From Streptomyces sp. TSRI0281 (GTDB taxonomy: Bacteria > Actinomycetota > Actinomycetes > Streptomycetales > Streptomycetaceae), in NCBI RefSeq assembly GCF_001905125.1, contig NZ_LWLE01000036.1, positions 416,809-480,808 on the forward strand: DNA of 64,000 nucleotides. Direction: 5' to 3'. The first letter of the stretch is position 1. The number at the start of each line of letters is the position of its first letter. Below, piece after piece: positions 17,520 to 25,467 of this stretch. Under the pieces are notes generated by a model. The model was given only the letters and a program-made list of their open reading frames with translations, did no database searches and had not been told where the DNA came from. Both the position numbers and the translations under genes were made by a program.

Positions 17520-19616
17520 TCAGACCTTGGTCGTCCCGGCCCCGTCGAGGCCGGCCCCCAGCTCCGCCAACGGAATGTCCGCGAGGCCCAACTGACCCGC
17601 CTTGTCGAGGAGTTCGCGCAACTGCCCGGACTGGGCGCCGCCCGACTTCATCAGCTTCATCAGCAGGGCCGACACCGTCAGGTTCCGTACATCCGCGGTG
17701 GACACGGAGCCCAGGACGCGGGTCACGTCCTCGGTGAAGTCGGACGTACCGTCCAGCCAGTTCCTTCCCAGCGCCTGCGCGGTGTCGGAGTGCTGGACGA
17801 AGGCGTCGACCCCCTTGCCGAGCGAGATGGAGGAGACCAGCCGGTCGAAGAAGACGGACTCGCCGCCGACGATGTTGATGTCGGCGCTCTCCAGACCGGT
17901 GGCGATCATCGTGGCCTGCGCCTCGGCGACATGGCGCTGCGTGTCGAGCCCGGCCAGCCGGATCTCCTTCTCCGCCGCCAGCCGCAGCCGGTACTCCTCG
18001 TGACCGCGCGAAGCCTCGTCCAGCGCCGCCATCGCCGCGGCCTTCTCGGTCAGCCCCGCCGCCTCGGCCTTCAGCTTCTCGCCGATCACCGCCGCGTCCG
18101 CCGTCGCCTGCGCCAAGGTGCCCTCCGCGACCGCCAGGGCCTTGAGCCTGGCCCCTTCCGCCTCCGCCCGCAGCCGGGCGGACGTGGCCTCGGCCTCCGC
18201 GCGGCCCGCCTTCTCGATCACGTCGGCCTCCTTCTCCCGCACCTGCACCGCGGCGAGACCGGCCGCCGCCGCCTCGGCCTGGTTGCCCTCGGCCAGCCGC
18301 AGCTTGGCCCGGGAGTCGAGCTCGGCCGCCTTGACCCGCGCCTCGGCGAGGGTGATCTCCTCGGCGGCCCGGTGCACGGCCGCGGCCTCCGCGGCCTCCG
18401 CCGCCTTGATGTCCTTGACCAGCAGCTCCTGGGCCTCGGCCTCGGCGGCGATGACGATCGCCTGACGGTTGCGCTCGGCCTCCTCCACGGCCCGCAGCCG
18501 CTTGATCGACTCCTCCTGCTCGGCGACCGTACGGTCCACCGCGACCCGCTCCCGGATCACCTCGGCGATGTCCCGGCGCTCCGCCTCGACCTCCTTCTCG
18601 GCGGAGATGCGGCTGAGCTGCGTCTCCCGCTCCCGGGCGATGACCTCCAGGAGGCGGTCCTTCTCGATGCGCTCGCTCTCGATCGCGATGACCCGCTCAC
18701 GGTTCTTCTCGGCGACCGCGACCTCACGGGCCTGGTTCTCGCGCTGGATGCCGAGCTGCTCCTCGGTCTTGAGGAAGGCGGCCTGCGAACGGAGCCGCTG
18801 CTCCTCCTGGACCTGTGCGGTCTCGGCCTCCTCGCGAGCACGGACGGTCTCGATCTCACGGTGCTGCTTGATCTCGGCATCGGCCTGACGCCGCTCCAGC
18901 TCCAGGATGGCCTCGCGGGCATCGACGTTCTGCCGCGTGATCTCCTTCTCCTCCGTGCGCTGGAACTCGTTGGTGCGCACATGCTCGATCGCCGTCAGTT
19001 CGGTGATCTTGCGGATGCCCTGGGCGTCGAGGATGTTGGTGGCGTCCAACTGCTGGAGCGGAGTCTGCTCCAGGTAGTCGATGGCCGCGTCCTCCAGGCT
19101 GTACCCGTTCAGGTCGGTGCCGATGACCTGGATGATCCGGTCCCTGAACTCGTCGCGCTTGGTGTAGAGATCGGTGAAGTCGAGCTGCTTGCCGACGGTC
19201 TTGAGCGCCTCGGAGAACTTGGCGTTGAACAGCTCCTGCAGCGTCTCCTTGTCGCTCGCCCGTGCCGTGCCGATGGCCTGGGCGACCTTGATGACGTCCT
19301 CGACGGTCTTGTTGACGCGCACGAAGAACGAGATCCGGATGTCGGCACGGATGTTGTCCCGGCAGATCAGCCCGTCCCGCCCGGTCCGGCTGATGTCGAT
19401 GGCCTTGACCGAGATGTCCATGATCTCGGCCTTGTGCAGAACGGGCAGCACGACCTGCCCGGTGAAGGTGACGTCGACCTTCCGCATCTTCGAGACGATC
19501 AGCGCCTTGCCCTGCTCGACCTTCCGGAAGAGCCGGCTGACGACGAAGAGCAGAGCGACCGCGATGAGCAGGACAACGGCGATGAGCACGCCGATGCCCA
19601 AGGAGATGGCATCCAT
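17520..19616 (-). CDS. Flotillin-family protein (YqiK-like)
   Basis: A 698-residue protein from the ATG at 19616, preceded by AAGGACTT; the frame upstream is open but non-coding. The N-terminus carries one membrane segment (GIGVLIAVVLLIAVALLFVV). An SPFH/PHB domain follows (about 30-200, KALIVSKMRKVDVTFTGQVVLPVLHKAEIMDISVKAIDIS), then a long Ala/Glu coiled coil (about 230-560), as in flotillins. It is expected to oligomerise in membrane microdomains. It lies between a YqiJ-like gene upstream and the giant ATPase downstream, so the three probably form one transcript. Confidence 0.93.
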   Translation of the reverse strand: MDAISLGIGVLIAVVLLIAVALLFVVSRLFRKVEQGKALIVSKMRKVDVTFTGQVVLPVLHKAEIMDISVKAIDISRTGRDGLICRDNIRADIRISFFVRVNKTVEDVIKVAQAIGTARASDKETLQELFNAKFSEALKTVGKQLDFTDLYTKRDEFRDRIIQVIGTDLNGYSLEDAAIDYLEQTPLQQLDATNILDAQGIRKITELTAIEHVRTNEFQRTEEKEITRQNVDAREAILELERRQADAEIKQHREIETVRAREEAETAQVQEEQRLRSQAAFLKTEEQLGIQRENQAREVAVAEKNRERVIAIESERIEKDRLLEVIARERETQLSRISAEKEVEAERRDIAEVIRERVAVDRTVAEQEESIKRLRAVEEAERNRQAIVIAAEAEAQELLVKDIKAAEAAEAAAVHRAAEEITLAEARVKAAELDSRAKLRLAEGNQAEAAAAGLAAVQVREKEADVIEKAGRAEAEATSARLRAEAEGARLKALAVAEGTLAQATADAAVIGEKLKAEAAGLTEKAAAMAALDEASRGHEEYRLRLAAEKEIRLAGLDTQRHVAEAQATMIATGLESADINIVGGESVFFDRLVSSISLGKGVDAFVQHSDTAQALGRNWLDGTSDFTEDVTRVLGSVSTADVRNLTVSALLMKLMKSGGAQSGQLRELLDKAGQLGLADIPLAELGAGLDGAGTTKV

Positions 19617-19696
19617 GGTGAAGTCCTTGCGATGAAGGTACGGCGAAGGCCGCCGAAAGTGGGATGAAGTGCGGACCGGGCGTGAGCTCGTGCGGC

Positions 19697-20320
19697 TCAG
19701 GTGGCGGTGCGTGGATCGAGCGCCGCGTCGAAGGGCGCGACCCAGAAGAACTCGCCGTCGTCGTCGTACGCGTACAACAGCCCGGTACTGCCGCGCGTCA
19801 GTGCGGCCGCGAGGTCCTTGTCGAGGCGGCGGACCTGGACGACGGCGGTGGAACCGTCCGCCGCGGCGACCTCGGCCTGACCGAATCCGGCGTCCACCCG
19901 CCCCGTGCGGATGGTGCAGGTCAACCCGATGAAGTCGGACCGGGACGGCCCGGGTTCCTCGGGGAAGAGCGAGGCCAGGGGGCGTACGAGCAGCCGGGTG
20001 ACCCACCACGGGAGAAGCAGCGAGGCGGCCAGGACTCCTACGGCGAGTGCGGCACGGGCCGGCCCCTCGGCTCCGGCGCGATGCAGCGCCAGGGTCCCGG
20101 CCAGGGCGGTGAACCAGGCGGTTCCGGTCAGCAGCGACACCCCGACCGTGACCGGCACACCGTCGGCGATGCCCAGCGCGCCGCCCGGCACGTCCCCGTC
20201 GAAGCTGTCGTGCTCGGCGGCACCGAACAGGACCAGCAGCCAGAAGGCGACGACCACGACGAGAGCCGCGCTGAACAGCGAAGCGGGAAATCCGAACGCG
20301 GCATCAAGGAATTCCCCCAC
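19697..20320 (-). CDS. YqiJ-like inner membrane protein with OB-fold C-terminus (DUF1449 type)
   Basis: A 207-residue protein from the GTG at 20320, with a GGGGGGCGG stretch upstream; the longer in-frame extension looks non-coding. Three to four hydrophobic segments occupy residues about 10-135, starting with LFSAALVVVVAFWLLVLFG. A C-terminal beta-rich domain follows (FIGLTCTIRTGRVDAGFGQAEVAAADGSTAVVQVRR), consistent with the NfeD-like OB fold of YqiJ. YqiJ and the flotillin YqiK are partners in E. coli and many bacteria, and the order here matches. It probably anchors or regulates the flotillin assembly. Confidence 0.8.
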   Translation of the reverse strand: MGEFLDAAFGFPASLFSAALVVVVAFWLLVLFGAAEHDSFDGDVPGGALGIADGVPVTVGVSLLTGTAWFTALAGTLALHRAGAEGPARAALAVGVLAASLLLPWWVTRLLVRPLASLFPEEPGPSRSDFIGLTCTIRTGRVDAGFGQAEVAAADGSTAVVQVRRLDKDLAAALTRGSTGLLYAYDDDGEFFWVAPFDAALDPRTAT

Positions 20321-20771
20321 TGTTCCGCCCCCCAGTCCGTGATCACCCGACGTCGGGGGCGCGGTGTCCCCGACGGGACGCGGGGTCGTCCCCGCCCGGA
20401 AGCCGTTTCCGAGTTCCGGCAGCGGGGCGGTGCCTCGCGCTCCCCGCCGCCATCCTGGCAAAGGGGCGCGAGCGTTCGCATTGCCGGAAAGCGGCAATCT
20501 TTACGCGTTCTTGATGCCGGATCCTGTCGGCGGCGGAATGGCCGCGTTCCTCCCGTTCCGGCGCCGTGGCGCAGGGGCGCGGGACGGGGGACCACGGGGG
20601 GCTTCCGAGCGCGGGGCCCGGAGCCGGGGGCGTGGGGCGTGGCGCCGATACCCACCTGATACACAGCCGTGCGGTGCCCGAAGCGCGGCCCTGACCGTCC
20701 GGAAGTGCGCCTGGCGGAGGCTGTGCGGGTACCCGACCTTCGGTGTACGAGAAGGCTGGGAGGCACATGCC
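20321..20771. other. Divergent promoter region without a recognised gene
   Basis: This 451-bp stretch separates the minus-strand YqiJ-like operon from the plus-strand endonuclease/phosphatase gene. Several frames are open because of high GC, but none has a start or composition I trust. Promoters for both directions are expected here; no clear motif was identified. Confidence 0.5.
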
Positions 20772-21833
20772 GTGCTGAGTTCTCCGGAGGTTTCCCCACC
20801 CAACACCGATGCGGCGCCCACCACCCGCGCGGAGCCCACCACCGACGCCGAACCCGTCCCCGGTGCCGAGCCCACCACCGATGCGGAGCCCGGCGCGCCG
20901 CGCCGTTCCCTCACCGGCGGCCGTCGCGACGGTCTGCTGCTCGCCGCCGCCGCCCTGCTCTGCGCGGCGCTGATGGCGGCGCACGCCCGGATCCCGAACG
21001 GGATCGGCAACCTCGGCAGCCTCTTCCAGACGCTGCTGCCCTGGACGGTCCTGAGTGTGCCGGTCCTGCTCGTGCTGGCGGCCCTGTGCCGCTCCCGGCT
21101 CGCCGCCGCGGCGGCACTCGTACCCGCCGTGGTGTGGGTGACGCTCTTCGGCGGTGCCCTCACCGACAAGCGCTCCGGGGGCGGCGACCTGACGGTGGTC
21201 AGCCACAACGTGGACGAGGGGAACACCGACCCGGTGGGGACCGCCCGGACACTCGCCGACGCGGACGCGGACGTGGTGGCGCTGGAAGAACTGTCGGAGG
21301 AGGCCGCGCGGGTCTATGAGCGCGAGCTGGCCACCGCCTACCCGCACCACGCGGTGATCGGCGGTGTCGGCCTGTGGAGCAAGCACCCGCTCAAGGATGT
21401 GGAGGCGGTGCCGATCATGCCGTGGACCCGCGCGATACGGGCCACCGCGCAGACGCCGAAGGGGCCCGTCGCCGTCTACGCGGCCCACCTCGCATCGGTA
21501 CGCGTCCAGCCGGCCGCCGGTTTCACCACGGCCCGCCGCAACGAGGCGGCCCGGGAGCTGGCCGCCGCGATACGGGCGGAGCCCTCGCCCCGCACCGTGG
21601 TGGTGGGCGACTTCAACGGCACGTACCAGGACAGCGCGCTGGCCCCGGTGACCTTGCAGCTGCGTTCGGCGCAGCGGGAGTCCGGGGACGGCTTCGGCTT
21701 CACCTGGCCGGCGGCGTTCCCGGTGGTCCGTATCGACGACATCCTGGTGAAGGGGATGACGCCGCTCTCCTCCTGGAACCTGCCCGCCACCGGCAGCGAC
21801 CACCTCCCCGTAGCGGCGTCCCTGCGGCTGTGA
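20772..21833 (+). CDS. Membrane-anchored endonuclease/exonuclease/phosphatase (EEP) family protein
   Basis: A 353-residue protein from the GTG at 20772, preceded by GGGAGG-CACATGCC. Residues about 1-45 are a disordered repeat of TTDAEP-like units. Three transmembrane helices follow (GLLLAAAALLCAALMAA; LLPWTVLSVPVLLVLAAL; LAAAAALVPAVVWVTLFGG). The EEP catalytic domain is then on the outside: LTVVSHNVDEG, VVALEELSEEAARVY, VYAAHLASVRV, VVVGDFNGTY, and a terminal SDHLPVAASL with the catalytic Asp-His. It likely hydrolyses a phosphodiester or phosphoester outside the membrane; the substrate is unknown. Confidence 0.9.
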   Translation: MLSSPEVSPPNTDAAPTTRAEPTTDAEPVPGAEPTTDAEPGAPRRSLTGGRRDGLLLAAAALLCAALMAAHARIPNGIGNLGSLFQTLLPWTVLSVPVLLVLAALCRSRLAAAAALVPAVVWVTLFGGALTDKRSGGGDLTVVSHNVDEGNTDPVGTARTLADADADVVALEELSEEAARVYERELATAYPHHAVIGGVGLWSKHPLKDVEAVPIMPWTRAIRATAQTPKGPVAVYAAHLASVRVQPAAGFTTARRNEAARELAAAIRAEPSPRTVVVGDFNGTYQDSALAPVTLQLRSAQRESGDGFGFTWPAAFPVVRIDDILVKGMTPLSSWNLPATGSDHLPVAASLRL

Positions 21834-21854
21834 CCGGCCCGGCCCCGGCTCTCC

Positions 21855-21925
21855 CCCCGGGCCCGGCACCACCCCGCGCCGCGCCTGGTGCCGGCCCTGC
21901 CCCGGGCCCGGCACCACCCCGCGCC
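21855..21925. repeat. 26-bp GC-rich direct repeat, two copies 45 bp apart
   Basis: The sequence starting CCCCGGGCCCGGCACCACCC occurs at 21855-21880 and 21900-21925. It is self-complementary enough to form hairpins and probably acts as the terminator zone after the EEP gene. Confidence 0.7.
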
Positions 21926-21958
21926 CGGACTGCCGACTGACTACGATGCGAGCGACGA

Positions 21959-22756
21959 ATGTCCCAGAACGGCCAGGTAGGTGGAGTGTCGGAAGCCCGG
22001 GTCCCGGACCCAGTCAGCGTGCTCGTCGTCGAGGACGACGCGACCATCCGCCGTGCCGTCCAACTCGCCCTGCGGCGTTACGGCTACGAGGTCGCGGTGG
22101 CCGCCGACGGCCTCAGCGGCCTGGAGGCGTTCCGCGCGGGCGGACACGACCTGCTGATCCTCGATGTGATGCTGCCCGAGCTCGACGGGATCGGCCTGTG
22201 CTACCGGATCCGCGAGTCGAGCCTGGTCCCGGTCCTGATGATGTCCGCACGCGGTGACGCCCTCGACGTGGTCGCGGGCCTGGAGGCGGGCGCCGACGAC
22301 TATGTGATCAAGCCCGTCGACACCGGCGTCCTGGTCGCCCGTATCCGCGCCCTGCTGCGCCGCGCCACCTTCGAGCAGCCCGCCGGAGGACCGGCCCAGT
22401 CCACCACCGGGACCGCCTCCACGGCCTCGCCCGCCGCCGGAAGCGCCGGCCGAGCCCCTGACAGCGACGGACTGCTGGTCTTCGGAGACCTGAGCGTGGA
22501 CACCCTCGGCATGGAGGTGCGCCGGGCCGGGCGGATCGTCCCGCTGACCCCCACCGAACTGCGTCTGCTGCTGGAGTTCGCCGCCGCCCCCGGCGCGGTA
22601 CTCGACCGTCGCCGCCTGCTGCGCGAGGTATGGGACTACGGCTGGGAGGGCGACACCCGCGTCGTGGACCTGTGTGTGCTGCGCCTGCGCAAGAAGATCG
22701 GCAGCGCCCGGATCGAGACCGTCCGCGGCTTCGGCTACAAACTCGTCCGCGGCTGA
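21959..22756 (+). CDS. OmpR/CseB-like response regulator
   Basis: A 265-residue two-domain regulator. The receiver domain (about 20-135) has the acidic pocket VVEDD, the phospho-acceptor Asp69 in LLILDVMLPELDG, and K in YVIKPVDTG. A Pro/Ala/Ser linker of about 30 residues is followed by a winged-helix DNA-binding domain ending VVDLCVLRLRKKIGSARIETVRGFGYKLV. The start could be the ATG at 21959 or the GTG at 21986. The kinase gene follows after 5 bp. The pair resembles CseB/CseC cell-envelope systems. Confidence 0.92.
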   Translation: MSQNGQVGGVSEARVPDPVSVLVVEDDATIRRAVQLALRRYGYEVAVAADGLSGLEAFRAGGHDLLILDVMLPELDGIGLCYRIRESSLVPVLMMSARGDALDVVAGLEAGADDYVIKPVDTGVLVARIRALLRRATFEQPAGGPAQSTTGTASTASPAAGSAGRAPDSDGLLVFGDLSVDTLGMEVRRAGRIVPLTPTELRLLLEFAAAPGAVLDRRRLLREVWDYGWEGDTRVVDLCVLRLRKKIGSARIETVRGFGYKLVRG

Positions 22757-22761
22757 GCGCC

Positions 22762-24012
22762 GTGCGCTTCGTGAACCCCCTCGCCCTGCGCTGGAAGATC
22801 GCCGCGCTGACCGCCGCCGCCTGCTGCGCGGTCGCGGCCGTGATCGGCTTCCTCGTCCACGACGCGACCCGCGACCGGGGGATGAAGGTGGGGCAGGAGC
22901 GGGTCACCGCAGCCCTGTCCGCGGCGGAACGGGAGTACGCGCGGACGGGAAAGAGGCCGCCCAGCGCCGACATCATGCTCCCGGACCAACTGCCCGAGCC
23001 GCTGGCGCGGGCCCTGGCCGAGGACACGAGGAGGGGCGGGGCCTACGGCATCTGGTACGACGTCAAGAGCCCCAACTGGTACTGGATGTGGGGGGTCGTG
23101 GCCGTCGGGGACCAGATGCTGGTCGTACGGACGGACATGAGCTCCGAGGTTCGCGGCCTCCAGCTCCTGGACCGCAGCATTTTTACGTCCGTACTCGCCG
23201 CACTCGCCGTCGTCGTCCCGCTCGCCGCCCTGGCCACCGAGCCGATCAACCGCCGTCTGCGCCACGGCGCCCGCACTGCCCGCGTGATCGCCGACGGCGA
23301 CCTCGACGCCCGCATCGGCCGCACCGGACGGGCCCGCGACGAGATCACCGAGATGTCGGCGGCCGTCGACGGGATGGCCGAGGCCCTGCAACGCAGACTG
23401 GAGAACGAGCAGCGCTTCACCGCCGACGTCGCGCACGAACTGCGCACCCCGCTGATGGGACTGGTCACCGCGGCCGGACTGCTCCCGGAGGACGACGAGG
23501 CGACCGAGCTGGTACGGGACCGGGTGCGGGCGCTGCACGCGCTGATCGAGGACCTGTTGGAGATCTCCCGCCTCGACGCGGGTGCCGAACGGGCCCGTCC
23601 CGACGCGGTGCCGCTGGGCGAACTGGTCGTCGACGTGGTGCGGCGCACGGGGACGGACACCCACGTCACCGCCGGGGATGCCACGGTGGTGGAGACCGAC
23701 CCGCGCCGGGTGGAGCGGGTCGTGGTCAACCTCGTCACCAACGCCCACCGCCACGGAGCCGGTCCCGTCGAGGTCACCGTCACCGGCGCGCGGATCGTGG
23801 TGCGCGACCACGGGCCGGGCTTCCCCGCCGCACTCCTCGACCAGGGCCCGCAGCGTTTCCGTACCGGAGCGAGCGAGCGGGGATACGGGCACGGGCTCGG
23901 GCTGACCGTCGCGCAGGGGCAGGCAGGCGTCCTCGGGGCCCGGCTGACCTTCGCGAACTCCCCGGACGGAGGCGCGGTCGCGACCCTCGACCTGGCCCCC
24001 GGAACGGCCTGA
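22762..24012 (+). CDS. Sensor histidine kinase, partner of the OmpR-type regulator
   Basis: A 416-residue protein starting with GTG at 22762, 5 bp after the regulator. Two transmembrane helices (about 9-33 and 130-155) enclose an extracytoplasmic loop of about 95 residues with GIWYDVKSPNWYWMWG. A HAMP region follows, then the H-box FTADVAHELRTPLMG (H225), N-box VVVNLVTNAHRHGAGPV and G-box VVRDHGPGFP. The short aromatic-rich sensor loop suggests envelope or small-molecule sensing. The carboxypeptidase gene immediately downstream suggests a cell-wall regulon. Confidence 0.92.
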   Translation: MRFVNPLALRWKIAALTAAACCAVAAVIGFLVHDATRDRGMKVGQERVTAALSAAEREYARTGKRPPSADIMLPDQLPEPLARALAEDTRRGGAYGIWYDVKSPNWYWMWGVVAVGDQMLVVRTDMSSEVRGLQLLDRSIFTSVLAALAVVVPLAALATEPINRRLRHGARTARVIADGDLDARIGRTGRARDEITEMSAAVDGMAEALQRRLENEQRFTADVAHELRTPLMGLVTAAGLLPEDDEATELVRDRVRALHALIEDLLEISRLDAGAERARPDAVPLGELVVDVVRRTGTDTHVTAGDATVVETDPRRVERVVVNLVTNAHRHGAGPVEVTVTGARIVVRDHGPGFPAALLDQGPQRFRTGASERGYGHGLGLTVAQGQAGVLGARLTFANSPDGGAVATLDLAPGTA

Positions 24013-24127
24013 AACGGAACCGATACGCAGTCTCGCGGCGGCGGAAACGGCGTCGCACCGGTCCGGAAGAACAGCTCCTCGAAGGTGATGAGTGTGTGCA
24101 AACCGCACACGTCCCCTGGAGGTGCCC

Positions 24128-25126
24128 ATGCTCGCCGCCCGCTCCGGCTTCCGCTGCTCCGTCCTCGTACCGCTGTCCGCCGCCGTCGTCCTCGCGACCG
24201 GCGCGGGCACCTGGTACGCACTGGCCGGTGACGTCCTGTCCCACCCCGCCGGGTCCACCACTGCCGCCGCGGCCGCTGTTCCGCCGGTCGCTCCCGCGGC
24301 GAAGGCCATGGACCTGCCCTGGCCGGCCGAGGGCCAGTCGAGCGTGGAGGTCGAGGGGATCGGCAGCCTCGGTACGAGGGGTGGGCGGACGCCGGTCCCG
24401 ATAGCCAGCGTCACCAAGGTCATGACCGCCTACGTGATCCTGAAGAACCACCCGATGCGGGCCGACGCCCCCGGCGCGAAGCTGGTCGCCGACCAACGGT
24501 CCGCGGACGAGTCGTACTCGTCCGTGGAGACGACGGCCCCGGTGCTGGCCGGGCGCGCGTACACCCAACGCCAGCTGCTGGAACTGATGATGGTGCCCTC
24601 CGGCAACAACGTCGCCCGCCTGCTGGCCCGTTGGGACGCGCGGGACGAGGAGGCATTCGTCAGGAAGATGAACAAGGCCGCCGCCGCGCTGGGCATGAAC
24701 CGCACCACCTACACGGGGGTGACCGGCATGGAGGCCAGTACGAAGAGCACGGCGACCGACCAACTGAAGCTGGCCCGGGCCGCCATGAAGGACCCGGCCT
24801 TCCGCCAGATCGTGGCCACCCCCACGGTCACGGCCCCCGGCATCGGCGTAGAGATCCCCAACACCAACAAACTCCTCGGCGAGGACGGGGTCATCGGCCT
24901 GAAGACAGGCTCCTCCACCCCGGCGGGCGGCAACCTCATGTGGGCCACCACCCAGGAGATCGACGGCACCCCCCGCCTGATCCTCGGCGTGGTCCTGCAC
25001 CAGCGCGCCAACACGACCCCCACCGAGGGCAGCACCGCGGCCCAGGAAGCCAGCCGCACCCTGATCACCGCGATCCGGTCCAAGCTCCCGGCAGCCCTCG
25101 CCGGGACGGCCGTGTCTCCCTCCTGA
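24128..25126 (+). CDS. D-alanyl-D-alanine carboxypeptidase (PBP5-type, peptidase S11)
   Basis: A 332-residue exported enzyme from the ATG at 24128, preceded by GGAGG-TGCCC. The N-terminal signal segment is CSVLVPLSAAVVLATGAG. All three penicillin-binding motifs are present: S94-V-T-K97 (PIASVTKVMTAY), SGN (MVPSGNNVARL) and KTG (GLKTGSSTPAGG). It removes the terminal D-Ala from peptidoglycan pentapeptides outside the membrane. It follows the two-component pair by 115 bp on the same strand and is the most obvious target of that system. Confidence 0.93.
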   Translation: MLAARSGFRCSVLVPLSAAVVLATGAGTWYALAGDVLSHPAGSTTAAAAAVPPVAPAAKAMDLPWPAEGQSSVEVEGIGSLGTRGGRTPVPIASVTKVMTAYVILKNHPMRADAPGAKLVADQRSADESYSSVETTAPVLAGRAYTQRQLLELMMVPSGNNVARLLARWDARDEEAFVRKMNKAAAALGMNRTTYTGVTGMEASTKSTATDQLKLARAAMKDPAFRQIVATPTVTAPGIGVEIPNTNKLLGEDGVIGLKTGSSTPAGGNLMWATTQEIDGTPRLILGVVLHQRANTTPTEGSTAAQEASRTLITAIRSKLPAALAGTAVSPS

Positions 25127-25467
25127 CTCCGACCACGCAAGGGGGCGCCGCACCGAGGGCCTGACGACGGCCGGCACCGGGGCCGGACAACGAACCGGGC
25201 CTCTCCGAACGCGGTCGACCGCATTGCCTTCCGGATACCTTCGCGCGACGGTGGTTTTGCTGTGAACCTGTTGGACGGCCGAATTGCCCAAGCAGCGTGC
25301 GCGCCTCACGCGCTCGCGCCGCCGCCCATGCCAGCCTCGTCCTACCGCGGTGGTTTCACCTGCGCGCCGATCTCGTCAGCAACCGAAGTCCCAGGGCCGT
25401 CCCGTCATTGGCGCCGGTCAGGAGATTACGGGACAGCCCATGGCCCCAATGATCTGTGGTGGTTCGT
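25127..25467. other. Intergenic region, no gene recognised
   Basis: This 341-bp stretch after the carboxypeptidase gene has lower GC toward its right end. It contains no frame with convincing coding character. The promoter of the propeller/HExxH gene is expected near 25,400-25,450. Confidence 0.5.

Noticed and set aside
17199..19667. An 822-codon plus-strand open frame opposite the flotillin gene
   Set aside because: It is a Leu/Asp/Gly/Arg-rich shadow frame; the minus strand carries the SPFH domain and coiled coil with a ribosome-binding site.
20364..20771. An N-terminal extension of the EEP protein to 20364
   Set aside because: The extension is Arg/Gly-rich and overlaps the divergent promoter; the GTG at 20772 has a GGGAGG ribosome-binding site and starts a plausible N-terminus.
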